Part shown: positions 8,487 through 16,335 of the stretch, one piece after another
How positions within the stretch are numbered: position 1 is the stretch's first letter
Layout of the letters: each line of letters begins with the position of its first letter
Source: Nitrosospira sp.
Lineage (GTDB): Bacteria; Pseudomonadota; Gammaproteobacteria; Burkholderiales; Nitrosomonadaceae
Assembly: GCA_013821425.1 (NCBI GenBank)
Contig: JACDGV010000023.1
Coordinates: 1-39,355, forward strand
Direction of reading: 5' to 3'
DNA length: 39,355 nucleotides
The notes under the pieces: model-generated
What the model saw: the letters and a program-made list of their open reading frames with translations, nothing else
Databases searched by the model: none
What the model was told of the DNA's origin: nothing
Translations under genes and position numbers: made by a program

Positions 8487-8948
8487 CCAAGGATTCCTGA
8501 TCCGCTAAAACCGGCGCGTTAAATCGAATGTTTCCCGCGTCCGCGAACTCCCTGATCCCGTTCCCCTCTGTCACAGGCCCCGCCCAGCCGCCAGACCGGC
8601 GGTTCGCTTCGCCTGGCATGGCCTGTGATCCGCAAGGAAGCCTTGCGGCCGCAGCTCACTTGAACTCCCTTTGAATCCACTGCGCACCGGTACGGCCCGG
8701 TAGCTTCCCGCGCACCCCCCCATGCAAGCCCCCTATCCCTCTGTGAGGGGGACTTGTGGGGGGATAAAGAATAGCGGGAAGACAGTCCCCCGCTTATTGC
8801 CTGCCTTTTCCCCTTTTTACCCCACCCATTCCCAACCCTTGCCCGTGAGGGCCAGGGCTTTTCCCCCACTTCCGTCGCCCCCAGGGGCGAGGCGAGGAGA
8901 GTCCGAGCGAGAGGATCAGTTTTTAACCCATCGCAAGGAGAACCAGAA

Positions 8949-9823
8949 ATGAATACCACCCCGAAAAAGGATTTGTACGGGCAAGTAACCGACTCGATCA
9001 TTGCCATGATGGAGAAGGGCATGACTTGCCAGATCGAATGGGTGCAGACTGGGCATGCATCCCCTGTAATCACATGAGCGGTGCGGATTACCGGGGCGTG
9101 AATATCTTGTTGCTGTGGATCGAAGCCACGATGAAGGACTACTCGTCTGATCGCTGGCTGACCTACAAACAGGCGGCAGAGATGGGGGGACAGGTGCGCA
9201 AGGGTGAAAAGGACGTGCAGTGCGTTTTTTTCAAGACGATCGAGCGCGAATCGAAAAAAGATGAAACCGGGGATAACGAAACCGTGCGGGTCATTAGCCC
9301 ATTTTGGCTGTTCAATCTGGACCAAATCGACGGTATTGAAGCGCCGCAGGCAATCGGGGGGCTTGAGGCGTTCCAGCAGATCGAGGCGGCAGAGCATGTC
9401 CTGAAGGAGTCTAGCGCCGTGATTCGCGAAGAAGGCGAGAAGGCGTTTTATCGTCCTTCAACCGATGAAATTGTTCTGCCCGAGCGCACGCGCTTTTCTT
9501 CAGAGATCGAATTCTATAGCGTGGCATTGCACGAGATCACCCACTGGACAGGTGCGGCGCATCGGCTGGCGCGTGATTTTTCGGGCAGGTTCGGCACGCA
9601 CGCTTATGCTTTCGAAGAGCTGGTGGCCGAATTGGGCAGCGCCTTCCTCAATGCCGAGCTGGGCTTTGCCGCCACCATGATCCCCAGCCATGCCGGATAC
9701 ATCGAAACCTGGCTGAAAATCCTAAAGAACGACAAGCGCGCCATCTTCACCGCCGCAAGCGCGGCAAGCCAGGCGCATCGCTATATCATGGACCTGGTGG
9801 AGACAGAAAAGATGGTGGCGTGA
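8949..9823 (+). pseudogene. ardC: ArdC-like antirestriction protein, frameshifted
   Basis: The start is the ATG at 8949, with an AAGGAG ribosome binding site 9 bp upstream. The first frame gives MNTTPKKDLYGQVTDSIIAM and continues to a stop at 9075-9077. The rest of the family sequence continues from about 9070 in another frame: NHMSGADYRGVNILLLW (the ssDNA-binding domain of ArdC/TraC proteins), then the zincin-like domain with HEITHWTGAAHRL (HExxH) and the downstream glutamates in YAFEELVAELGSAF. One base is apparently missing near 9061-9077. Intact ArdC proteins bind single-stranded DNA and protect incoming plasmid DNA from restriction. If real, the frameshift removes normal function; a downstream ATG at 9026 could still give the metallopeptidase part. 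A sequencing error is the main alternative. Confidence 0.8.
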
Positions 9824-9859
9824 AGCAGCTGCCTGGGAGAAAAGACGCTGATCCTGTTT

Positions 9860-10135
9860 TTACCGGTTTACCGCCGCCTTGAGTGCCGCGCCTGCCTTGA
9901 AAGCAGGCGATTTGGCCGCCTCGATCTTCATTTCCTTTCCCGTTTGGGGATTGCGCCCGGTACGCTCGGATCGCTCCCGCACTTCGAAGGTGCCAAATCC
10001 GATCAGGGACACGGATTCTCCCTTTTGCAGGGCTTCCGAAATGATTTCGGTCAGTGCGGCGAGGCCGCGGCCGGCATCGGCCTTGCTTAAACCTGTTTTG
10101 GTTGAAATTCCCTCGATGAGTTCGTTCTTGTTCAT
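9860..10135 (-). CDS. HU-family DNA-binding protein
   Basis: A 91-aa histone-like protein starting MNKNELIEGISTKTGLSKAD. The start at 10135 has an AAGGAGA ribosome binding site 4-10 bp upstream; an ORF start at 10150 is less likely. The family signature GFGTFEVRERSERTGRNPQT lies at residues about 46-65, and the Arg-Asn-Pro (RNP) tip that intercalates in DNA is present. HU/IHF proteins bend DNA and assist replication initiation, recombination and transfer. It stands alone between the converging ardC gene and umuC. It may serve the plasmid in place of the KorF/KorG histone-like proteins of IncP plasmids, which I did not find; that link is inference. Confidence 0.93.
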   Translation of the reverse strand: MNKNELIEGISTKTGLSKADAGRGLAALTEIISEALQKGESVSLIGFGTFEVRERSERTGRNPQTGKEMKIEAAKSPAFKAGAALKAAVNR

Positions 10136-10214
10136 GACTCTCCTTTTCAAGAATGTGATGGGTTAATCGACTGTGTTTTTGTGGAAGAGAACGCTGTTTG
10201 CCCGCTTCTGATCA

Positions 10215-11522
10215 TCAGCGGGAATACGCGACCGGCACTTCGGCCCATCTTGTGGTGTAGCAGGGGGACATGGCTTCCCGGCGCATGGCCCAGGGCTTGG
10301 GAGCCGATGAAGAAAAGACGGATACCGTATTGCGCCCAAAGCGCAGATTCAGGGCATCCATGGCTTTCATCAAGCCTTCCGCGCGCTTGCCCGAGCCATG
10401 CTCAAGCAGCAGGGAACCTTGCGCTGTCTGCGCCTCGCCTATATCCATCAGCATCACGCCTGTTTTCTTGTAGGCGTAGCCCGGGCGATAGATTTTCTTC
10501 AGGCCGAACAGGGCGGCGCGCACCAAAAGGCGCGTGTCGGCGCTGGCATTGGGCAGCGGAATGACGATGCTGTTGCTGTATTGCCGGTCCTGCTTTTGAT
10601 AAGGATTGGTATGGATGAAAACATGAATGGCATGGCATACCCCGTTCTGGCTGCGCAGTTTCTCGGCAGCATGGCTTGCGTGTCCCGCCAAAACCTCGCT
10701 CAAATCGGACAGGGCATGCACCGGCTGGCCGAATGAGCGGGAAGAGATGATCTGCTTCCTGGGAGGAGAGACTTCTTCCAGGGCCAGGCATGACAGGCCC
10801 TGCAGCTCGTTGCCTGTGCGCTCCATCACGACCCCGAAGCGCGAGCGCAGCCAGGATGGGGGCGTATCGCGCAAGTCCTTCACCGTCCTGATTCCAGCCG
10901 CCTGCAGATGCGCCCGGATGCGCCTGCCCACGCCCCAGACTTCGCCTGCATCTATTGCATCAAATAGTCTATCGGTTTCGGCTTGCGTCGTGGAGGAGAG
11001 ATCGCACACGCCATTGAAGCGGGGATTTTTCTTGGCGATGTGGTTGGCAAGCTTGGCCAGCGTTTTCGTTGCGCCGATGCCGACGCACACCGGCAGCCCG
11101 GTCCATTGCCGTATCCGTTGCCGCATGGACTGCCCCATGGCGGTAAAGTCCGGCCACAGGGGTTTCAGGTCATTCAGGCCCAGGAAACTCTCGTCGATCG
11201 AGTACACCTCAATGTGGGGGCTGTAGTAGTCGCGCAGGAGGGAGACGACGCGGCTCGACATATCGGCATAGAGCGCATAGTTGGATGAAAGTGCGACGAT
11301 GCCGTGCCTGTCTGCCAGTTCTTTCAGCTGGAACCAGGGCGCGCCCATTTTCACGCCCAATGCCTTGACCTCATTGGAGCGCGCGACCGCGCAGCCGTCG
11401 TTGTTGGAGAGCACCACCACCGGGCGGTTTTCCAGGCCGGGATTGAAAACCCGCTCGCAGCTCACGTAAAAGTTGTTCACGTCCACCAGGGCGAACAGGG
11501 TGGAGGAAGCGGATTGCGACAT
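10215..11522 (-). CDS. umuC: DNA polymerase V catalytic subunit UmuC
   Basis: The 435-aa Y-family polymerase begins [18 protein letters not shown], with the metal-binding Asp, and has the catalytic pair in [10 protein letters not shown] at about residue 100. Helix-hairpin-helix and little-finger regions follow ([28 protein letters not shown]). Length fits E. coli UmuC (422 aa). With processed UmuD it copies past lesions during the SOS response and is mutagenic. The ATG at 11522 lies 1 bp after the umuD stop, so the pair is one operon. Plasmid-borne umuDC (mucAB, rumAB type) is common on conjugative elements. All key residues appear present. Confidence 0.96.
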   Translation of the reverse strand: MSQSASSTLFALVDVNNFYVSCERVFNPGLENRPVVVLSNNDGCAVARSNEVKALGVKMGAPWFQLKELADRHGIVALSSNYALYADMSSRVVSLLRDYYSPHIEVYSIDESFLGLNDLKPLWPDFTAMGQSMRQRIRQWTGLPVCVGIGATKTLAKLANHIAKKNPRFNGVCDLSSTTQAETDRLFDAIDAGEVWGVGRRIRAHLQAAGIRTVKDLRDTPPSWLRSRFGVVMERTGNELQGLSCLALEEVSPPRKQIISSRSFGQPVHALSDLSEVLAGHASHAAEKLRSQNGVCHAIHVFIHTNPYQKQDRQYSNSIVIPLPNASADTRLLVRAALFGLKKIYRPGYAYKKTGVMLMDIGEAQTAQGSLLLEHGSGKRAEGLMKAMDALNLRFGRNTVSVFSSSAPKPWAMRREAMSPCYTTRWAEVPVAYSR

Positions 11523-11523
11523 G

Positions 11524-11994
11524 CTATACGGCAAAGCGCGACACGGCCCCGGTTACCACGCCCCACACCTGCAATTCGTCATGCTCGCGAAAGCAGATGG
11601 GCGCATAAGCGGGGTTCTCCGCGTGCAGCTCGATTACGCCATTCAGGCTGTACAGCCGCTTGACCGTATGTTCGTTATTGATGACCGCCAGCACGATATG
11701 CCCGTGCCGGGGCTCGATGGATCGGTCCACCACCAGCAGGTCCCCATCATGGATGCTGGCGCCCGTCATGGAATCGCCAATGACGCGGAAGAAGAAGGTG
11801 GCGGTCGTGTTGCGTATCAAATAGGTGTTGAGATCGAGCGCGGTTTCCGCATATTCATCCGCGGGAGAGGGGAACCCAGCCGGGATGCGGTTAAGCAGCA
11901 AGGGCAGACTGCAAGCGGGAGCAGAGGTGGCAGCCGGCCGCAGAGGGGCCGGGAAAGGAGGGGTGCGTAATGCCAGGGAGAGAACGGTTGCCAT
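11524..11994 (-). CDS. umuD: UmuD, self-cleaving SOS protein (S24 peptidase)
   Basis: The conserved C-terminal LexA-like protease domain carries the nucleophile serine in [20 protein letters not shown] and the general-base lysine in HTVKRLYS. The self-cleavage site is Ala-Gly in [12 protein letters not shown], matching Cys-Gly of E. coli UmuD (CGFPSP). RecA-ssDNA triggers cleavage, and UmuD' then joins UmuC to form Pol V. From ATG 11994 it has 156 aa, with a longer, Pro/Ala-rich N-terminal arm than the 139-aa E. coli protein. A start at 12018 would add eight residues. I did not find a convincing CTGT-N8-ACAG LexA box in the short gap to the divergent SRAP gene. Confidence 0.93.
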   Translation of the reverse strand: MATVLSLALRTPPFPAPLRPAATSAPACSLPLLLNRIPAGFPSPADEYAETALDLNTYLIRNTTATFFFRVIGDSMTGASIHDGDLLVVDRSIEPRHGHIVLAVINNEHTVKRLYSLNGVIELHAENPAYAPICFREHDELQVWGVVTGAVSRFAV

Positions 11995-12058
11995 GGAATG
12001 AGACCTGATGCAATACAATATGAAAAAGTATAAACCTGTCTTGGGAGGGATAGCTTAA

Positions 12059-12724
12059 ATGTGTGGACGCTTTGGCCTGAACCATCCCCATCCGGTACTG
12101 GCGGACTGGTACCGCGTTCCGTTCATGCCGGAGCTGGCACCCCGCTACAATATCGCGCCAACGATGGATATCCCCGTTATAAAAACCAGCGAAAGAGGCC
12201 GCGAAGGGTCCATGATGCGCTGGGGATTCATTCCCTATTGGGCGAAGGAGGGACAAAAACTGCCTGTGCTGAACAATGCACGGGCGGAGACAGTTGCCGT
12301 TAAATCCACGTTCAAGCAGTCTTTTCGCCAGCGCCGCTGCCTTATTCCCGCTTCCGGCTTTTTCGAATGGAAGGCGAAAGGCGCGCACAAGCAGCCGCAT
12401 TTTATCTCCAGCCGGGACGGTTCGCCGTTTTCATTTGCCGGTATATGGGAAACGTGGGCCACGAATGAAGGCAGGCCTATCGAGAGTTGCGCCATCTTAA
12501 CCTGCGCTTGCAATTCCCTGATGCAGCCGATCCATGATCGCATGCCGGTCATTCTGCCGCCTGAAACCTGGGATATCTGGCTCGACCCGGAACGCAGGCA
12601 GGATGAAGGCCTGCTGCCCTTGCTTAAATCCTTTGATGCAGACCGGATGCAGGCATGGCCTGTCACACCCGCCGTGGGAAAAGTGGCGAATCAGGGGGAG
12701 GAATTGATTCAAGTTCTGATATAA
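12059..12724 (+). CDS. SRAP-domain protein (YedK/HMCES family)
   Basis: This 221-aa protein starts MCGRFG, so Cys2 becomes the N-terminal nucleophile after Met removal. The other signatures are PRYNIAPT, LNNARAETV (Asn), ASGFFEWK (Glu) and HDRMPVIL (His). SRAP proteins form a covalent thiazolidine link to abasic sites in single-stranded DNA and shield them from breakage. It is divergent from umuDC with only 64 bp between the starts, so a shared regulatory region and damage-related expression are plausible. On a conjugative plasmid it could protect the transferred single strand; that role is inference. Confidence 0.94.
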   Translation: MCGRFGLNHPHPVLADWYRVPFMPELAPRYNIAPTMDIPVIKTSERGREGSMMRWGFIPYWAKEGQKLPVLNNARAETVAVKSTFKQSFRQRRCLIPASGFFEWKAKGAHKQPHFISSRDGSPFSFAGIWETWATNEGRPIESCAILTCACNSLMQPIHDRMPVILPPETWDIWLDPERRQDEGLLPLLKSFDADRMQAWPVTPAVGKVANQGEELIQVLI

Positions 12725-12940
12725 CTGCTGTTTGAGGTTTTTTCAGGATAAAACTTACCCTGAATAACCAGGGCAAGGCCAGCGGCCGCGTCAGGCGTTT
12801 TGATGTAGTCACCTCGGGGAAGCCGGTGGGCAATCCCTGTGGGAAACCTCGTGGACGAGGCGCATCCGTCCATCAGATTATCCATCAGGGTTGTCCAGGG
12901 GCCAAGCATGGCGCGCCGGCCGGTCGATATGCATGCCTGC

Positions 12941-13225
12941 CTACAATAGATCTTGCCATTGGCGTGCTCCGTGGATTACCCGGACAATTTCAACCCCTTT
13001 ATCGACTTGCTGGTAGAGGATCAGATAGCTGCCCGCTGGCAGCATTCTCAAACCGGGTCGAATATATGGCTTGGCAATTCCCATGACAGGCATCTCACCG
13101 AGTTGCTGACACAGGGCATACATGTCCTCAATCCATTGTCGCGCAGCCTGGACATTATCTTCGGCGATATAAAGCGCGATATCCTCCAGGTCTGCTTCCG
13201 CCTGAGGCCTAAGGTGAAACGTCAT
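12941..13225 (-). CDS. ParE/RelE-family toxin
   Basis: The 94-aa protein begins MTFHLRPQAEADLEDIALYI and has the ParE helix pair (ARQWIEDMYALCQQLGEMP), then RPGLRMLPAGSYLILYQ and the terminal VEIVRVIHGARQWQDLL. This is the standard ParE layout. Its ATG overlaps the antitoxin stop by 4 bp (ATGA). It is the second toxin-antitoxin pair in the window, belongs to a different ParE subgroup from that at 7926, and appears intact. Confidence 0.9.
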   Translation of the reverse strand: MTFHLRPQAEADLEDIALYIAEDNVQAARQWIEDMYALCQQLGEMPVMGIAKPYIRPGLRMLPAGSYLILYQQVDKGVEIVRVIHGARQWQDLL

Positions 13226-13503
13226 GCAGCGCCGTGATCCGAGAGCTTCGCCTCCAGCCGGGCTCGAATGCGGGAGAATGCCTCATTCCCCTCTGTGGCA
13301 GCACCGCTGGCAATACCGGCATCCCATTGCCGTCCCAGTTCATTGATAATTTGATCGCGCTGCACCCTGCGAAATTTCCAGTCACGCAAAGCTTCCCGCA
13401 TCACCTCGCTCGCCGAGGCATATTCCCCGCTTTCTACCGCCTGGCGCATCATGGCTGCCATTTCCGAAGTCAGCGCGACACTTACTTTCTCAACATTTGC
13501 CAT
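13222..13503 (-). CDS. ParD-family antitoxin (CopG/RHH)
   Basis: From ATG 13503, with a GGAG ribosome binding site about 9 bp upstream, the 93-aa product MANVEKVSVALTSEMAAMMR has the N-terminal RHH strand and the typical ParD phrase GEYASASEVMREALRDWKF. The C-terminal part is charged and probably disordered until it binds the toxin. It leads the toxin gene by translational coupling. An ORF start at 13560 exists but extends into non-family sequence. Autoregulation is expected by family. Confidence 0.9.
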   Translation of the reverse strand: MANVEKVSVALTSEMAAMMRQAVESGEYASASEVMREALRDWKFRRVQRDQIINELGRQWDAGIASGAATEGNEAFSRIRARLEAKLSDHGAA

Positions 13504-13657
13504 AACCCCATTCTCCTTGATTGATGCAGGAATAGTAGGAAAGATTACCACTAACGGCAAGGGTTAGGGAAATGTGTAACGATGAAAGCATTCTGCCGTC
13601 GTTGCTCTGCAGCGTGGCAGAGCCGGCGCGCTTCAAACGGCGCCAGGCAGAATCATT

Positions 13658-13867
13658 TCAGCCGCCTTGCATTCTTTCATCAATATTTATGGATTCGTCC
13701 TGCAGCGCAATTTTTTCCCACTGCTCTTCTGCCCAGCGCAATCCATCCGCCCATTGAGACAATTCCGCTACTTCAGCCATTTCGCCGTAAGAAAGGTGGT
13801 CGTACTTTTTGCGCAGCTCGGCGGGAACCAGCCGCTTGACGATTTGATAGATTTCAAGATATGTCAT
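13658..13867 (-). CDS. Hypothetical 69-aa protein
   Basis: A small acidic protein beginning MTYLEIYQIVKRLVPAELRK, rich in Glu and Trp, with no signal peptide or membrane segment. It lies 120 bp after trbL on the same strand and could be the last gene of the transfer operon. A purine-rich GAGAGAAA stretch precedes the ATG. I do not recognise the family. The balanced composition and predicted helices favour a real gene, but no function can be assigned. Confidence 0.45.
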   Translation of the reverse strand: MTYLEIYQIVKRLVPAELRKKYDHLSYGEMAEVAELSQWADGLRWAEEQWEKIALQDESINIDERMQGG

Positions 13868-13987
13868 GGTTTCTCTCTTGGCTTTACAGAATCATGCATG
13901 CCCTCATCCCTCTTGTTCCCTTTACCTCCTTGAGCCCCACGGGTTTCGAGCCGGTTACATGATAGATGGCAACACTGGCTCGAGCCC

Positions 13988-15319
13988 CTACTTGCTGTCC
14001 CGAAACGCGGCCGCTTCGGCTTCCGGATCAAGCTTTGTCTCCTTCGATCCGGAAAAAGCATTACCCTTGAATTCCGGCTCCGGGGTGCTGGCGCGAATAG
14101 CCGAGGCGACTTTTCCGCCGGGAGTCTGCGCAACACGCCCGCCTTGGGAGACCACGCTGCTCTTGACCGCCTCCATCCCGCCACGGGCGAGATGAGAACC
14201 CATTTCCGCGGCAAAGCGCGTGGTTGTACCCATCGCCTGGGCTAGCCCGCCGGATGGCGCACTACCCTGCCCTCCTCCCGTATTGGGATTCGAGAACATG
14301 CCCGCACCACTTTCCATGCTGCCGTGCGCCGCATCGAAAGCCGCCTTGATGGCAGAGGCCCCGCCAGCCGCATTGGCTGCGGAAGCCATCATCATGCCGG
14401 TGGCCACCCCTGTAGCAGCTGCTGCCGCGCCGATCGCGGCCCCCGCACCGAGGTTACCGATCCCCCCTGCCCCACCGCCGACGATGGCGCTCAGCATGGG
14501 CGGGATCTTGTTGACGAGCACGAGCAGTACCACGGAGACCACCATCAGGACGCTCATTTCCTTGAGGTTAAGCCCAGCGCTCATCATGTCGTAGTAATCA
14601 TCAAGGAAGGTCTTGCCGATACCCACCAGCAATACCATAGCAAAGAGCGATACAGCTACACCCAACACTGTCTTGTAGTAATTGATTGCTATATCGGAGG
14701 TCCAGCGCGAACCGCCGAAGCCCAGGAAGAAGATGCCGGCGTAGGCCAGTATCCAGCCGGACACCAATAGAATAACCATGTTGATGCTGATCAGTGCCAC
14801 GACAATCAGGATGACGGCAGCCATGATCATGCCTGCTGCGCTGAGAAGTGGCGAACGAATATTAGATTCATCTAATGCTCTATAAAAGATTTCAAAACCG
14901 ATATCCACAATGCTGGACGGGGACCCCATGCCACGAAGCCCACTCGCTTCAGAGCCAATCTGTTTGAGTGAGGCAATGATTGAGATGGCAAAGGCTGGCC
15001 CATTGACGAGCAGCCACCAGAAAAAGCCGGTAAAGACCGTGAAGCGGATGAATTCGGCAAAAAACTCGCCAATATCCGCGCGGCGCAGAGCCATCAGGCC
15101 GAACGTCCATACCATGCTGATCGTTACCAGCAGCCAGAACAGCCAGGAAGCGCGCTCGGTGATGACCGTTGCCCAAGTTGTTGCAGCCGACTGATAACGG
15201 TCTAGGATATTATCCAGCACACCGACGCTATCAATTGCTGCATGGGCTTGTGCTGTAAAAAGCGTGAAGCCTAACAATAATAAAAGAAGCAATACAACCA
15301 ACGAGTTTTTGGTCTGCAT
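13988..15319 (-). CDS. trbL: TrbL, VirB6-like inner-membrane channel protein
   Basis: The 443-aa polytopic protein starts MQTKNSLVVLLLLLLLGF, a signal peptide ending AQAHA. About six membrane segments follow (e.g. ASWLFWLLVTISMVWTFGL and ILIVVALISINMVILLVSGW), then a Gly/Ala-rich stretch (GAGAAIGAAAAATGVATG) and a long hydrophilic tail. This is the TrbL layout of P-type mating-pair-formation systems; TrbL/VirB6 forms the inner-membrane part of the DNA channel. An ORF start at 15478 would place about 50 charged residues before the signal peptide, so ATG 15319 is preferred. It is the last recognised trb gene. Confidence 0.92.
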   Translation of the reverse strand: MQTKNSLVVLLLLLLLGFTLFTAQAHAAIDSVGVLDNILDRYQSAATTWATVITERASWLFWLLVTISMVWTFGLMALRRADIGEFFAEFIRFTVFTGFFWWLLVNGPAFAISIIASLKQIGSEASGLRGMGSPSSIVDIGFEIFYRALDESNIRSPLLSAAGMIMAAVILIVVALISINMVILLVSGWILAYAGIFFLGFGGSRWTSDIAINYYKTVLGVAVSLFAMVLLVGIGKTFLDDYYDMMSAGLNLKEMSVLMVVSVVLLVLVNKIPPMLSAIVGGGAGGIGNLGAGAAIGAAAAATGVATGMMMASAANAAGGASAIKAAFDAAHGSMESGAGMFSNPNTGGGQGSAPSGGLAQAMGTTTRFAAEMGSHLARGGMEAVKSSVVSQGGRVAQTPGGKVASAIRASTPEPEFKGNAFSGSKETKLDPEAEAAAFRDSK

Positions 15320-15323
15320 ACCA

Positions 15324-15533
15324 TCACCATTCTCGGGACGGGCTTTTCTTGAATGTGCCTCGTGTAGCTTCTTCCTCCGATGCTGCCTGTTCAGGGCATT
15401 TTTTCGCCAGCGCCTCATATTCCGGCATGCCCTTGTATCTCCAGATTTCACTGCAAGGCACATTTGCCGTACAGCCACCTAATACGGTTGTAAGGATTAA
15501 TGTGCTTAATGCTGTGGAGTGTCGTAGCTTCAT
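15324..15533 (-). CDS. trbK: TrbK, small lipoprotein, probable entry-exclusion factor
   Basis: From ATG 15533, with a GGAGAGG ribosome binding site, the 69-aa product MKLRHSTALSTLILTTVLGG ends its signal peptide at a lipobox (LGGC). The mature part is short (TANVPCSEIWRYKGMPEYEA). RP4 TrbK has the same size and place between trbJ and trbL, and prevents entry of a second related plasmid. Its last residues, RGTFKKSPSREW, nearly repeat the end of TrbJ (SGTFRKSPPREW), which is unusual. Exclusion activity is inferred from position and architecture. Confidence 0.82.
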   Translation of the reverse strand: MKLRHSTALSTLILTTVLGGCTANVPCSEIWRYKGMPEYEALAKKCPEQAASEEEATRGTFKKSPSREW

Positions 15534-15543
15534 ATCCTCTCCT

Positions 15544-16335
15544 TTACCATTCACGAGGTGGACTTTTTCTAAAAGTACCGCTTGTCGCTTGTACTGCCGC
15601 CGCCGCCTGCTGTGCCTCGATATCCGCGATCCTCGCCTGGCGTGCCGCTTCCGCATTCTGCTGCGCAATTAGGAGCCCACGTATCTGCATGAGCTGGCTT
15701 GCCTGGTTGCTCGCCAATTGGTTCGCTGCCTGGATCGCGGCCATTTGGCCTGGCGCATCCTGGGCATTGCGCTGCAGCTCTTCAAGTCTTGCCGCGTCGG
15801 CTTTAAGCTCGGCCTGCTGCAGGTCGAGGCTGCGGATCATGGCATCGTTGGCCAGTTTCTCGCCATCGGCATTCAGGCGACGGTTTGTTTCCAGCCGCGC
15901 GCGCTCCTCCACGCTGCAGCCATTCGGCCCAAAGCACGGGGAATTCATGTAATAGGACGGGTTCTGGTAGCGGAGCAGGTAGCCATCGAGGCTGCCGGCC
16001 TGGTTGCGGTAGTACTCGAGCGTATTCATCGCGTTCATGAGCCGCATGGTGGTGAGCTGCGCCCGGTTCCAGACGTAGGCCGCCGGGGCAACGGAGTTTC
16101 GCAGCATGTTCTCGTACTGCAGTAGCTGCAACTGGTACTGCTCGACCATTTTCATGGTCTGGTTCACCCCTTCTATCGCCGAGATGACATTCTGTTTCAT
16201 GTTCGCCGCATCGAACACCGGCACCCCTCCAGCCACGGCAACCGGGGGCATGGAGGCTGAGAAGACCAGCAACAATGCCATTGCGGCTTTCAAGGACAAA
16301 CGGCGATGAGAGATACTGTAGCGTGTTTTTCTCAC
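15544..16335 (-). CDS. trbJ: TrbJ, VirB5-like pilus-associated protein
   Basis: The 263-aa exported protein has a signal peptide (AAMALLLVFSASMPPVAVAG), then a helical body with NVISAIEGVNQTMKMVEQYQ and a long coiled-coil segment near residues 165-245 rich in Gln/Ala. Two cysteines near residue 140 (CFGPNGC) could form a disulfide. TrbJ/VirB5 proteins act at the pilus tip. The GTG start at 16335 overlaps the trbI stop by 4 bp. The C-terminal 12 residues closely resemble those of TrbK. Confidence 0.9.
   Translation of the reverse strand: MRKTRYSISHRRLSLKAAMALLLVFSASMPPVAVAGGVPVFDAANMKQNVISAIEGVNQTMKMVEQYQLQLLQYENMLRNSVAPAAYVWNRAQLTTMRLMNAMNTLEYYRNQAGSLDGYLLRYQNPSYYMNSPCFGPNGCSVEERARLETNRRLNADGEKLANDAMIRSLDLQQAELKADAARLEELQRNAQDAPGQMAAIQAANQLASNQASQLMQIRGLLIAQQNAEAARQARIADIEAQQAAAAVQATSGTFRKSPPREW

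Larger units (their letters stand above)
8217..8948. other. Gene-poor region before ardC
   Basis: I see no convincing intact gene here. It holds paired palindromes at 8290-8324, a short protein-like remnant at 8376-8486 and a GC-rich tract at 8700-8900 with several hairpins, for example AGCGGG (8773-8778) with CCCGCT (8789-8794), followed by a pyrimidine-rich run that could act as a terminator. The last 15 bp contain the ardC ribosome binding site. Confidence 0.5.

Noticed and set aside
8519-9397. 292-codon minus-strand open frame
   Set aside because: It is antisense to ardC and the GC-rich upstream tract, has no family features, and its composition (Arg, Pro, Ser-rich) is typical of a shadow frame.
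11995-12058. LexA box between umuD and the SRAP gene
   Set aside because: No CTGT-N8-ACAG pattern could be found; only loose AT-rich similarity.
12709-12909. 66-codon minus-strand frame after the SRAP gene
   Set aside because: No ribosome binding site and no family recognised; it overlaps a small hairpin and looks like intergenic DNA.
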